Below are positions 1 through 8,172 of a DNA stretch of 60,306 nt, one piece after another. The position numbers and the translations under genes are program-made. The stretch is taken from NCBI GenBank assembly GCA_016194865.1, contig JACQAT010000022.1, positions 1 to 60,306 of the forward strand, read 5' to 3'. The notes under the pieces were generated by a model. That model saw only the letters and a list, made by a program, of their open reading frames with translations. It did not search any database and was not told the DNA's origin. Every line of letters starts with the position of its first letter. The first letter of the stretch is position 1. The stretch comes from Chloroflexota bacterium. Its GTDB lineage: Bacteria; Chloroflexota; Limnocylindria; P2-11E.

Positions 1-199
1 CGACGGCCGGATCGGTGGGGCTCGCCGGCTCCTCGTTCGGCGAGCCGAACGCGCCGGAGAAGAACGCGATGACAGCGACGAACACCACCACGCCGACAAC
101 CGCCACCATGCGCAGCGCGGGTGTAGAAGGATCCGGCTGGGTCTCGCGGTAGCGCACGCGCGCATTCTCCGCTCCGGAGCGGGTATGGTCATTCCCCAT
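1..199 (-). CDS. Partial single-pass membrane protein, C-terminus beyond the window
   Basis: An open minus-strand frame begins with ATG at 199 and runs off the left edge with no stop (66 codons visible). A charged N-terminal stretch (MGNDHTRSG...) is followed by one strongly hydrophobic segment (about residues 32-50, VAVVGVVVFVAVIAFF) and then a Pro/Glu/Ser-rich region (GSPNEEPASPTDPA). This is typical of a type II anchored or signal-anchored envelope protein. Its ATG overlaps the start codon of the divergent reductase within a CATG. No family is recognisable from the part that is visible. Confidence 0.55.
   Translation of the reverse strand, partial: MGNDHTRSGAENARVRYRETQPDPSTPALRMVAVVGVVVFVAVIAFFSGAFGSPNEEPASPTDPAV
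184..189 (+). promoter_or_regulatory. -10 element (TATGGT) of the aldo/keto reductase gene
   Basis: TATGGT lies 8 nt before the ATG at 198 and no Shine-Dalgarno sequence fits between them. Transcription would therefore begin at or next to the start codon (leaderless). The same arrangement recurs throughout the window. Confidence 0.5.
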
Positions 200-1115
200 G
201 AAGTACCGGCTGCTCGGTCGTTCAGGCGTTCCGGTCTCGGAGATCGGGCTCGGCGGCAATCAATTCGGCAGCACCTGCGACGCGAGGGCGACGGCGGCGA
301 TCGTCGATCGGGCGCTCGCGCTGGGCGTCACCTTCATCGACACCGCCGAGTCGTACGGCGGCGGCGCCTCCGAGGAGGTGCTCGGCAAGGCGCTCGCGGG
401 CAAGCGGGATCAGGTCGTCCTCGCCAGCAAGACCGGCGCGCCGGATCAGGGTCCGGGCGGCCGGCTCACCCGCGCGCGGCTCATCGCGAGGCTCGAGGGC
501 AGCCTCACGCGGCTCGCGACCGACTACGTCGACGTCTACTACTTCCACTACCCGGATCCAGTGACACCGCTCGAGGAGAGCCTTCGCGCGCTCGACGAGC
601 TCATCCGGAGTGGCAAGGTGCGCTACGCGGCCACGTCGAATCACGCGTCGTGGCAGGTGGCGGAGGCCGCCGGCATCTGCGCGCAGCGTGACTACAGCGC
701 GCCGGTCGCGTCGCAGGTGCAGTACAGCCTCATCGAGCGATCTCCGGAGAACGAGATGATCCCCGCGTGCGAGCGCTTCGGCGTCTCGCTGGTGCCCTAC
801 TCACCCCTCGGGAGCGGCTTCCTCACCGGCAAGTACCGCAAGGGCGCGCCGCTGCCGGAGGGTGCGCGCCTCACGCGCGTCGAACGGGCGCGGACGACGC
901 GCTTCACCGACACGAACTGGGCGGCGCTCGAGCGCTACGACGCGTTCGCGACAAAGCGCGGGCACACCGTGAAGGAGCTCGCGATCAGCTGGCTGCTCGC
1001 GCAGCCGGTCGTGTGCTCCGTCATCGCGGGCGTGACCTCACCCGCGCAGGTCGAGGAGAACGTGAAGGCCGCGGAATGGACGCTGATGCCGGACGAGGTG
1101 CGCGAGCTCGGCTAG
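198..1115 (+). CDS. Aldo/keto reductase family oxidoreductase
   Basis: A 305-aa cytosolic NAD(P)H-dependent carbonyl reductase of the AKR (beta/alpha)8 superfamily. The N-terminus reads KYRLLGRSGVPVSEIGLGG. The catalytic tetrad is visible: Asp and Tyr in FIDTAESYGGG (about residues 45-55), Lys in LASKTG (about 78) and His in YFHYPDP (about 117). The cofactor-binding C-terminal part (SVIAGVTSPAQVEENVKA) is also present. Length is normal for the family. The start at 198 is the first codon giving the conserved N-terminus and has a -10 element just upstream. The substrate cannot be told from sequence. Its stop codon shares a CTAG with the convergent gene. Confidence 0.9.
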   Translation: MKYRLLGRSGVPVSEIGLGGNQFGSTCDARATAAIVDRALALGVTFIDTAESYGGGASEEVLGKALAGKRDQVVLASKTGAPDQGPGGRLTRARLIARLEGSLTRLATDYVDVYYFHYPDPVTPLEESLRALDELIRSGKVRYAATSNHASWQVAEAAGICAQRDYSAPVASQVQYSLIERSPENEMIPACERFGVSLVPYSPLGSGFLTGKYRKGAPLPEGARLTRVERARTTRFTDTNWAALERYDAFATKRGHTVKELAISWLLAQPVVCSVIAGVTSPAQVEENVKAAEWTLMPDEVRELG

Positions 1116-1336
1116 GCGGAGATCTTGTGGCGCGCGTTGTGACCCGCGGCGTACAGGTTCACGACGACCAGCGCGAGCAAGAGCGCGAGCAGCAGCCACC
1201 CCGCGTTCTCGTGGAGCGCCGACCCGCCGTATGTCGCGGCCGCCCAGATGACCACCAGCGAGACGACGATCCCGACGGCGAGCTGCCCATCTTCCACGAG
1301 CAGCCCGTACACGTTCTCCCAGACCCCCTTCAGCAA
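1112..1336 (-). CDS. Small membrane protein with two hydrophobic segments
   Basis: A 74-aa protein with two predicted transmembrane helices (about residues 18-34, LAVGIVVSLVVIWAAA, and 46-63, GWLLLALLLALVVVNLYA) and a basic C-terminus (GHNARHKIS). It lies directly downstream of the FTR1-like permease on the same strand (gap 1 nt after that gene's stop), so it is probably co-transcribed. Its TAG and the TAG of the convergent reductase are the two strands of one CTAG at 1112-1115. Function unknown. Confidence 0.6.
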   Translation of the reverse strand: MLKGVWENVYGLLVEDGQLAVGIVVSLVVIWAAATYGGSALHENAGWLLLALLLALVVVNLYAAGHNARHKISA

Positions 1337-1337
1337 C

Positions 1338-2105
1338 TCAGACGTTGCGCGCGTTCACGTGCGCGCCCTCCGGAAGGATCATCGCGAGCATCCGCGCCGA
1401 GAGATAGCTCACGATCAGGAACGCGCCGATGATCGGCAGCAGCGCCAGCGCGTCGCCGGGCCACTGCACCTCGAGGCCCTCCGCGAACCAGAAGACGCCG
1501 AAGGCGGAGAGCATCGCGCCGACGCCGAACTTCATCCAGTTCTCGGGGACCATCGTCAGCGGGTGGCGCAGCGCGATGCCCAGCAGGATGACGACGATGC
1601 CCGCCGCGATCGCGCCGACGATGGCCGCGTTGAGCGCCTGGGTCCCGCCGGCGCCGAAGGCGATGACGATGAACGCGACCTCGAGCCCCTCGAGGAGCAC
1701 GGCCTTGAACGCGACGACGGCACCGACCTTGTCGAACTCGCTGCGTGAGAGGCCCTGCGCGCGCAGCTCGGCGAGCTCCTTCTGGTAGATGACCTCCTCG
1801 TCGTGCAGCGCGATGATCCCCGCGAATCTCAAAATGGCCTTTCGCAGCCAGCGCAGGCCGAAGAGCAGCAGCAGCGAGCCGACGAACATCTTCAGCGCGT
1901 GCTCGGGCACGACGTTCACGAGCGTCACGCCGAGGAGCGCGATGATCACGGCGAGGGCGACCGCGGCCGCGAGCGTCCCGAGCAGCGGCGCGCGCCAGCC
2001 ACGCGTGACGCCGACCGCGAGGACGATGGTCGTCGCCTCGACGAACTCGACGGCGCTCGCGATGAACGCGGGCGTCGCGGCGATCAAGAGGGAGACGAGG
2101 TCCAT
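1338..2105 (-). CDS. FTR1-like / COG4280-type integral membrane protein
   Basis: A 255-aa polytopic membrane protein (about 6-7 hydrophobic segments). It contains three acidic EXXE motifs inside hydrophobic helices: EFVEATTIV (about residues 18-26), LLEGLEVAFIV (about 140-150) and AEGLEVQW (about 220-227). These resemble the REGLE metal-binding motif of Ftr1 iron permeases, suggesting metal ion transport; that function is inference. The open frame continues upstream of the ATG at 2105, but the extension is low-complexity and unrelated. A TACGAT -10 element sits 9 nt before this ATG, which decides the start. Confidence 0.7.
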   Translation of the reverse strand: MDLVSLLIAATPAFIASAVEFVEATTIVLAVGVTRGWRAPLLGTLAAAVALAVIIALLGVTLVNVVPEHALKMFVGSLLLLFGLRWLRKAILRFAGIIALHDEEVIYQKELAELRAQGLSRSEFDKVGAVVAFKAVLLEGLEVAFIVIAFGAGGTQALNAAIVGAIAAGIVVILLGIALRHPLTMVPENWMKFGVGAMLSAFGVFWFAEGLEVQWPGDALALLPIIGAFLIVSYLSARMLAMILPEGAHVNARNV

Positions 2106-2114
2106 GCGCCTCTC

Positions 2115-2120
2115 ATCGTA
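2115..2120 (-). promoter_or_regulatory. -10 element (TACGAT) of the FTR1-like gene
   Basis: TACGAT on the minus strand ends 9 nt before the ATG at 2105. It supports a short-leader or leaderless transcript and the choice of start codon. Confidence 0.45.
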
Positions 2121-2219
2121 TCGACGCCGGCGCGTGTCTTCAGGGCCACAGGTCGCGATGAACAGGTAGGCGGACCGAACCGTCACCTCCGTAGCGCTGT
2201 CCGCGCACGGGACATCGCG

Positions 2220-2225
2220 TACCGT
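2220..2225 (+). promoter_or_regulatory. -10 element (TACCGT) of the GH57 branching enzyme gene
   Basis: TACCGT ends 6 nt before the ATG at 2232, placing transcription start at the start codon itself. A weak CTGTCC at 2197-2202 could be the -35 element (spacer 17). Confidence 0.45.
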
Positions 2226-2231
2226 GGGGGT

Positions 2232-3860
2232 ATGGGCGACGCGTACGCGCTGGTCCTCCATTCGCATCTGCCCTACTGCCGCGGCGCGGGGCTGTGGCCG
2301 CACGGCGAGGAGTGGATCCACGAGGCCATCCTGGGGACGTACCTGCCCTTGCTTGTCACCCTGCACGATCTGCGCGCGGATCGCGTCCCCTTCCAGCTCA
2401 CCATCGGGATCACGCCGATCCTGCTCGAGCAGCTCGCCGACCCGGACATCGTCGCTCGCTCGCTCGCCTACATCGATGACCAGATCGCGCGCGCCGAATT
2501 CGACGAGGGCGACCTCGCCTCGGCCGGTGCCCGGGAGCGCGCCGGCCTCGCCGCGTTCTACGGCGCGCGCTACCGGATGCTGCGCGACGCGTATGTCGGC
2601 CGATTCCGCCGCGACCTCGTCGGCGCGTTCGCCGACCTTCAGCGCAGCGGGCATGTCGAGCTCCTGACCTCGGCCGCGACGCATGGCTACCTGCCGCTCC
2701 TCGACGAGCCATCCGTGCACGCGCAGCTCGAGAACGGCCTGCGCAGCAGTGAGCGGCTCCTCGGCTTCCGCCCGCGCGGGATCTGGCTACCCGAGTGCGC
2801 GTACGCGCCCGGCCTCGAGCGTGCGCTCGAGGCGCACGGGCTCACGCACTTCTTCACCGACGGGAATCTCATCAGCGGCGCGGAGGTGTCCACCGCGACG
2901 CGCCTTCCCGCATGGGAGGAGCGCCCGTCCGGCGGAGGCACGGCTCGACGCATACCGGTCGTGCTCGAGAGCGGCCTCGAGGCCGACGTGTTCACGCCGT
3001 ACCTGGTCGCCGACTCCGGCGTGGCCGCGGTCGCGCGTCACGGCGACGTGTCGGGCCAGGTGTGGTCGGCGGCGAGCGGGTATCCAGGCGATCCCGCGTA
3101 CCGCGAGTTCCACCGGAAGGACGACCGCACCGGCCTGCGCTACTGGAGCGTGACGGCCACGACGGTCGGGCTGGGCAACAAGGACGACTACGACGTCGAT
3201 CGGGCGCGGGAGCGCGTGCGGACGCACGCCGCGCATTTCGCCGGCGTCGTGCGTGAGTCGCTCGCGGACCATCGACGGCGGACCGGGACGAGCGGACTGC
3301 TCACGACCACATTCGACAGCGAGCTGTTCGGGCACTGGTGGTTCGAGGGCATCGAGTGGCTCGGCCTCGTGCTGCGCGAGCTCGCGAGCGGAACAACGAC
3401 CGTCGAGCGCCACCTCACCGCGGACCCGCCACGCGAACGGGTCACGCTGAGGGAGGGGTCGTGGGGAAAGAACAACGATCACTCCACGTGGCTCTCCGAC
3501 CACACGCGCTGGATGTGGGACGAGCTCGCGCGGCTGGCGGCAGAGGTCGAGCCCATTCGAAAGCTCCCACCGTCCGACCCGTTGCGGGCGCGCGCGGCGC
3601 GACAGGCGGTGCGCGAGCTGCTGCTCACGCAGTCGAGCGATTGGCCGTTCCTGGTCGATACGGGTCAGGCCGGTGACTACGCGGTCGAGCGGTTCGTCGG
3701 CCACGCGAAGCGCATGCGGTCCGCGCTCGAGATCGCGAGGCATGGCGGGAACGCGGATGAGCAGGAGCTGATCGCGATGGAGGGCGCCGACAACCCGTTC
3801 CCGGACGCGAGCCTCGACACGTTCGCCCCGCCGGCGAACGTGCTGGGCGTGCTCTCCTAG
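2232..3860 (+). CDS. GH57 1,4-alpha-glucan branching enzyme (DUF1957 type)
   Basis: A 542-aa glycoside hydrolase family 57 protein of the branching-enzyme subgroup, which introduces alpha-1,6 branches into glycogen. The N-terminus ALVLHSHLPYCR and the motif WPHGEEWIHEA are typical. The nucleophile region is GIWLPECAYAP with Glu188, and the acid/base region is TTFDSELFGHWWFEG with Asp362. Both lie at the spacing expected for archaeal/bacterial GH57 branching enzymes of about 530-560 aa. The frame is open further upstream, but ATG 2232 begins the conserved first strand and has a -10 element just before it. A second GH57 enzyme lies one gene downstream, suggesting a glycogen or alpha-glucan metabolism locus. 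Confidence 0.88.
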   Translation: MGDAYALVLHSHLPYCRGAGLWPHGEEWIHEAILGTYLPLLVTLHDLRADRVPFQLTIGITPILLEQLADPDIVARSLAYIDDQIARAEFDEGDLASAGARERAGLAAFYGARYRMLRDAYVGRFRRDLVGAFADLQRSGHVELLTSAATHGYLPLLDEPSVHAQLENGLRSSERLLGFRPRGIWLPECAYAPGLERALEAHGLTHFFTDGNLISGAEVSTATRLPAWEERPSGGGTARRIPVVLESGLEADVFTPYLVADSGVAAVARHGDVSGQVWSAASGYPGDPAYREFHRKDDRTGLRYWSVTATTVGLGNKDDYDVDRARERVRTHAAHFAGVVRESLADHRRRTGTSGLLTTTFDSELFGHWWFEGIEWLGLVLRELASGTTTVERHLTADPPRERVTLREGSWGKNNDHSTWLSDHTRWMWDELARLAAEVEPIRKLPPSDPLRARAARQAVRELLLTQSSDWPFLVDTGQAGDYAVERFVGHAKRMRSALEIARHGGNADEQELIAMEGADNPFPDASLDTFAPPANVLGVLS

Positions 3861-4582
3861 CCCTTCTTCTCGGCCTTCTCGGGCTTCGCGCCCTTCGCTG
3901 CTTCCGCGGGCGCGGCGGCCGCGCCCTTGGCGGGTGCCGCGCCTTCGGCAGCGGCCTCTCCTTCGGCAGCGACCTCGCCCTCGGCGGCCTCGGCGGCGAC
4001 CGGCGTCGGCTCCGCTTCCGCCTTCACCAGGACGGCGCGGGCAACGAGGTCGTCCAGGTCATTGAGGATGCGCACCGTCGTCGCGTCGTACACGAGGTCT
4101 CGCACGTGGAAGGTGTCCTCGAGCTGTTCGATCTTCGAGAGATCCACCTCGAGGCGCCTCGGCATGTCCTGGGGGAACGCCTCGACGCGCACGTGGTCAA
4201 GCGCGTGCACGAGCACGCCACCGAGCGTCTTCACCGCGGGCGACTCACCGCTGAAGTGGAGCGGCACGTCCGCATGCGTCTTCTCAGTGAGGCTCACGCG
4301 CGCGAAGTCGACGTGGAGGAGCTTGCCGGTGCGGGGGTCGCGCGAGACGCCGTTGATCAGCGCGGGGACGCCCTCTGACGAAAGACCCTCGAGCGAGAGC
4401 AGGGTGGTGTTGCCCCAGCGGCGGTAGCCGAGCTCGAACACGTGCGTGTCGGTCTCGACGGGGGTCGAGTCGGCGCGCCCGCCGAAGATCACGCCCGGCA
4501 GCTTGCCATCCCGGCGAAGCCGGCTGACCTGCTTTCCGAGCACGACACGCGAGCGAACGCTGAGCTTCTGAGCTTCGGCCAA
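3857..4582 (-). CDS. rplY: 50S ribosomal protein bL25 (CTC/TL5 type)
   Basis: A 241-aa two-domain bL25. The N-terminal 5S-rRNA-binding domain (SRVVLGKQVSRLRRDGKLPG, residues 10-29) is followed by the CTC-type beta domain (HVDFARVSLTEKTHADVPLHF, LEVDLSKIEQLEDTFHVRDL) and a long Ala/Glu/Lys-rich disordered tail from about residue 195. It begins with TTG at 4582, preceded by AGGGGG about 8 nt upstream. No ATG or GTG is in frame at the conserved N-terminus. The gene stands alone and its stop overlaps that of the branching enzyme (CTAG at 3857-3860). Confidence 0.92.
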   Translation of the reverse strand: MAEAQKLSVRSRVVLGKQVSRLRRDGKLPGVIFGGRADSTPVETDTHVFELGYRRWGNTTLLSLEGLSSEGVPALINGVSRDPRTGKLLHVDFARVSLTEKTHADVPLHFSGESPAVKTLGGVLVHALDHVRVEAFPQDMPRRLEVDLSKIEQLEDTFHVRDLVYDATTVRILNDLDDLVARAVLVKAEAEPTPVAAEAAEGEVAAEGEAAAEGAAPAKGAAAAPAEAAKGAKPEKAEKKG

Positions 4583-4750
4583 TGTGGGGCCCCCTACACC
4601 ATCGTGCGAACTGACAGTATCTCAGGGCCGCGTCGCCAGGTCCAACTGAACACAAAACCGGTCATCAACGGGCTGAATTCCTCGTCATTTTCCCCTCGAC
4701 TGGGTCGACAGGGATCGTTTGTCGCTCTCAGGCACATGAAGCAGCCTCAC

Positions 4751-4771
4751 TTCGTACGCTGACCGTACGAA
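4751..4771. promoter_or_regulatory. 21-bp operator-like palindrome TTCGTACG-N5-CGTACGAA
   Basis: A perfect inverted repeat with 8-bp arms and a 5-bp spacer (CTGAC). It sits immediately upstream of the -35 position of the GH57 glucanotransferase promoter. The same architecture with one arm change (CTCGTACG-N5-CGTACGAG) occurs at 28220-28240. It is probably a binding site for a dimeric regulator; position upstream of -35 would suit an activator. Confidence 0.55.
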
Positions 4772-4796
4772 ATCGGCGAAACTCAGGCCACTGCGG

Positions 4797-4802
4797 TAGA
4801 AT
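4797..4802 (+). promoter_or_regulatory. -10 element (TAGAAT) of the GH57 glucanotransferase gene
   Basis: TAGAAT, 8 nt before the ATG at 4811; transcript leaderless or nearly so. Confidence 0.5.
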
Positions 4803-4810
4803 GCCCTCAG

Positions 4811-6976
4811 ATGGCCGACCGCCTGCGTTTGGCGCTGGTCTTCCACCAGCACCAGCCGGCCGGGAACTTCCCGAATGTGTACCAAGAAGTGACCGAGCGC
4901 GCGTATGCGCCGCTCGTGGCCGCTCTCTATCGGCATCCCGAAGTGAAGGCGACCCTCCACTTCTCGGGCCCGCTCCTGGACTGGCTCGAGGCGAACCGCC
5001 CGGACGTCATCGGCGACCTTGGCGATCTCCTCAAGCGCGGTCAGGTCGAGCTCCTCACCGCCGGCTACTACGAGCCGATCCTCGTCGGCGTCCCGCGCCG
5101 CGACGCGGTCGCGCAGATCCGCGCGCTGACCGAGCGCGTCGTGAGCCTCTTCGGCCACCGTCCGCTGGGCGCATGGCTGACCGAGCGGGTGTGGGAGCCG
5201 CAGCTGCCGTCGCTCCTCGCGGAGGCCGGTGTCGCGTACACGACGCTCGACGAGGAGCACTTCCTCCAGGCGGGCCTGCGGCGCGACGAGCTCGGCGAAT
5301 CGTTCATCACCGAGGACCAGGGCTTCCCGCTCGTGGTCTTCCCCGGCAGCGAGCGCCTGCGCTACCTCATCCCGTTCCGTGACGTGAACCAATCGATCAA
5401 GGAGCTGCGCGAGCGCCGCGAGGCGGGCGCGAAGCTCGTGGTCTACGCGGACGATGGCGAGAAGTTCGGCGCGTGGCCCGGGACGTACCAGCGCGTCCAC
5501 AAGGACGGCTGGCTCGAGGAGTTCTTCACGACGATCATCGCCCAGGCCGAGTGGCTCGAGACGATCACGCTCGAGAACGCCTGGATCTTCAACAAGCCGA
5601 ACCGCCGCGTGTATTTGCCTGGCGGCTCATATCCCGAGATGAGCGAGTGGGCGCTCGATGCGTCCGCGGCGCGGCGCTTCAGCGCGGCGCGCAACGCGCT
5701 CAAGGATGACCAGAGCGCGCTCGTCGTTTCTCCTCCGTGGCGGAACTTCTTCTCGAAGTACCCCGAGTCGAACGCGCTGCACAAGCGGATGCTCATGGTG
5801 TCGGAGGAGCTCGCGCGACGCAGCATCCTCGACAGCTCGCTCGAGGTGCGGCAGGCGCAGCAGAACCTCTGGCGCGCGCAGGGCAACGACGTGTACTGGC
5901 ACGGGGTCTTCGGCGGGCTGTACCTCCCGCACCTGCGCGCCGACGCGTACGGCGGGCTGCTGAAGGCGGAGCGCATCCTCGCCGAGCGCCGTCTCGCCGC
6001 GGGCGAGCAGCGCGACTACGACGTCGACGGGCACGAGGAGTACCTCTTCCGCGGCAACGCGGGGGCGGTGTTCGTGCACGTGCAGGGCGGCACGGTGACC
6101 GAGTGGGATATCTACGCGTCGGCGACGAACCTCGTCGACACGCTGGCGCGCCGCCCTGAGGCGGGGCACGACCAGCTGCGTCGCGCCGAGAAGGCCGGCA
6201 AGGTGAAGGTCGGCAAGGCCACTGAGAAGGATTCGAAGTCGATCCACGAGGTCGTGCGCGCGAAGGAGCGCGGGCTCGTCAAGCTCCTCGAGTACGACCC
6301 CGCGCGCCGCGCGCTCTTCCAGGACAGCTTCCGCGTCGGCCGCGACGAGCCGGTGAACCTGCACGCGCAGATCTACGGGCTCACGCCGCAGCGCGAGGCG
6401 CGCACGGTGAGCCTGATCCTCGAGCCACCGGCGAAGTCGATCGCGTCGGTCGAAGGGCTCGGCATCCGCAAGGACGTCCGCATCGCGGACGAGGGCCTCG
6501 CCGCCGGCGTGCGCTACCGCATCCGCAACGACGGCGAGGAGTCGATCAGCCTCGTGTTCACCAGCGCGTCGAGCTTCGGCCTGCTGTCCGAGGGCAACGC
6601 TCTCGATGTGATCGCGCTCGGCACGCGCAAGACCGGCCCGGGTAAGGAGCTCACGAACCGCAACGTCGGTGAGATCACGATCCATTCCGAGACGCGTCAC
6701 TTCGACGTGACCATCGCGCTCGATCCGCCCGCCGAGGTGACCTCGAAGCCCGTGTACGCGGTCGCGAACTCGGAGGCGGGGTTCGAGCGGCTGTACGAGC
6801 AGACCGAGATCTCCTGCAGCTGGCTCGTCGAGCTCGAGCCCGACGAGCACATGGACCTCGAGGTCCGAGCGACCGCGGTCGGCCAGATGGTCGAGCCGGA
6901 CGTGCAGCGTCCACCGACGCGCCGCCGCAAGGCGACGACGCCCGCGGCGGAGACACCGGTACGCTCCGTGCGGTAG
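4811..6976 (+). CDS. GH57 4-alpha-glucanotransferase / alpha-amylase with DUF1926-type C-terminal domains
   Basis: A 721-aa GH57 enzyme acting on alpha-1,4-glucans. The N-terminus is LALVFHQHQPAGNFPNV. The nucleophile is Glu125 in WLTERVWEP and the acid/base is Asp214 in VYADDGEKFGAWPGT. These positions nearly coincide with E123/D214 of the Thermococcus litoralis glucanotransferase. Residues from about 400 onward form the beta-rich domains seen in that subgroup (HEEYLFRGNAGAVFVH, TEWDIYASATNLVDTLARRPE). It differs from the gene at 2232, so the locus pairs a branching enzyme with a transferase/amylase. The last 25 residues are basic and Thr/Pro-rich and probably disordered. Confidence 0.88.
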   Translation: MADRLRLALVFHQHQPAGNFPNVYQEVTERAYAPLVAALYRHPEVKATLHFSGPLLDWLEANRPDVIGDLGDLLKRGQVELLTAGYYEPILVGVPRRDAVAQIRALTERVVSLFGHRPLGAWLTERVWEPQLPSLLAEAGVAYTTLDEEHFLQAGLRRDELGESFITEDQGFPLVVFPGSERLRYLIPFRDVNQSIKELRERREAGAKLVVYADDGEKFGAWPGTYQRVHKDGWLEEFFTTIIAQAEWLETITLENAWIFNKPNRRVYLPGGSYPEMSEWALDASAARRFSAARNALKDDQSALVVSPPWRNFFSKYPESNALHKRMLMVSEELARRSILDSSLEVRQAQQNLWRAQGNDVYWHGVFGGLYLPHLRADAYGGLLKAERILAERRLAAGEQRDYDVDGHEEYLFRGNAGAVFVHVQGGTVTEWDIYASATNLVDTLARRPEAGHDQLRRAEKAGKVKVGKATEKDSKSIHEVVRAKERGLVKLLEYDPARRALFQDSFRVGRDEPVNLHAQIYGLTPQREARTVSLILEPPAKSIASVEGLGIRKDVRIADEGLAAGVRYRIRNDGEESISLVFTSASSFGLLSEGNALDVIALGTRKTGPGKELTNRNVGEITIHSETRHFDVTIALDPPAEVTSKPVYAVANSEAGFERLYEQTEISCSWLVELEPDEHMDLEVRATAVGQMVEPDVQRPPTRRRKATTPAAETPVRSVR

Positions 6977-6983
6977 CCCGGCC

Positions 6984-8135
6984 GTGACCGAGGTCCCGAT
7001 GTCCTCCGGCCGGGTACCGCAGGCTCCGCGTCGGTCTTCAGGCGGTCCCGGAACGCTCCTCGTGGGGATCCTCATCGGCGCGATCGTCGGTGGGGGCGCG
7101 GGTGGCTATGTCGCCCGGAGCACGACCCAGGTCCCAGTCAACATCCTGGATACACCAACGACCCTTCCGCCGCCGCCGGCCGTCAGCGCCGCGCCGATCT
7201 CGATCGCGAACGATCAGATCGTCGGCGTCGTCAAGGAGCTCCTGCCGAGCGTCGTCACCGTGGTGAACAAGCTGCCGAACGACACGCCGCAGTCGAGCGG
7301 CTCGGGCTTCGTGATCGACGCGGCGCGGGGGTTCATCGCGACGAACAACCACGTCATCGAGAACGTCAACGACGGCAACGCGAGCACCAACTTCGACGTG
7401 ATCTTCAGCGACGACCGCACCGTCAAGGCCAAGCTCGTCGGCCGGGACCCGCTCACCGACATCGCCGTGCTCCAGGTGCCGAGCCAGGGCCTCAAGGCGG
7501 CGACGCTCGCGAACAGCGATGACGTCCCGGTCGGCGCGACCGTCGTGGCGATCGGCAGCGCGCTCGGCACGTTCCAGAGCACCGTCACGACCGGAGTGGT
7601 CTCCGCGAAGGGCCGCCGCGTCCCGGAGTCCCCAACGGTGTTCCTCGAGGACCTCATCCAGACCGACGCGGCGATCAACTCGGGCAACTCGGGCGGTCCG
7701 CTCATCTGGGCCGCGACGAAGCAGGTCGTCGGCATGAACACATTGGTGACGCGCGCCAACAACGCGGAAGGCCTCGGCTTCAGCATCTCCAGCAACACGA
7801 TCCGGACCATCGCGAATGAGCTCATCGCGAACGGCCGCGTCGAGCGCGGCGTCGTCGGGATCCAGTACCAGGAGGTCACGCCCCGCGCCGCCGTGAGCCT
7901 CGGCCTGCCGCCGCAGACCTCGGGGATCATCATCACGCAGGTCATCAGCGGGTCGCCTGCGGCGCAGGCCGGGCTGCGCCCTCGTGATGTCGTGACCAAG
8001 ATCAACGACCAGCAGATCGACATCCAGCACCCGCTGCAAACGGTCATGGCGAAGTTCAAGCCGGGCCAGAAGGTGGCCCTAACGGTCATCCGCGACGGCA
8101 AGCAGCAGATCGTGGATGTGACGCTCGGCCGCTAG
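6984..8135 (+). CDS. Membrane-anchored S1C (HtrA/DegP-type) serine protease with PDZ domain
   Basis: A 383-aa envelope protease. One transmembrane anchor (about residues 24-46, TLLVGILIGAIVGGGAGGYV) precedes a chymotrypsin-like domain with His123 (TNNHVIEN), Asp159 (DPLTDIAVLQ) and Ser236 (NSGNSGGPL). A single C-terminal PDZ domain follows (about 300-380; SGIIITQVISGSPAAQAGL). It likely degrades or refolds damaged exported proteins. The GTG at 6984 is 7 nt after the GH57 stop; an in-frame ATG at 6999 is an alternative start. Confidence 0.92.
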   Translation: MTEVPMSSGRVPQAPRRSSGGPGTLLVGILIGAIVGGGAGGYVARSTTQVPVNILDTPTTLPPPPAVSAAPISIANDQIVGVVKELLPSVVTVVNKLPNDTPQSSGSGFVIDAARGFIATNNHVIENVNDGNASTNFDVIFSDDRTVKAKLVGRDPLTDIAVLQVPSQGLKAATLANSDDVPVGATVVAIGSALGTFQSTVTTGVVSAKGRRVPESPTVFLEDLIQTDAAINSGNSGGPLIWAATKQVVGMNTLVTRANNAEGLGFSISSNTIRTIANELIANGRVERGVVGIQYQEVTPRAAVSLGLPPQTSGIIITQVISGSPAAQAGLRPRDVVTKINDQQIDIQHPLQTVMAKFKPGQKVALTVIRDGKQQIVDVTLGR

Positions 8136-8172
8136 CAGGCTCGGTGTCGGCCGTCGCGACGCGCGCCTCTAC

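Larger units (their letters stand above)
4583..4810. other. Intergenic region between divergent rplY and the GH57 glucanotransferase
   Basis: This stretch holds a TACTGT on the minus strand (4619-4614) that may serve rplY, the palindrome at 4751-4771, and the -10 element at 4797-4802 for the + strand gene. No coding potential was seen. Confidence 0.5.

Noticed and set aside
2106-2720. N-terminal extension of the FTR1-like protein
   Set aside because: The extension has no conserved features, lies opposite the branching enzyme and crosses the -10 element that fits ATG 2105.
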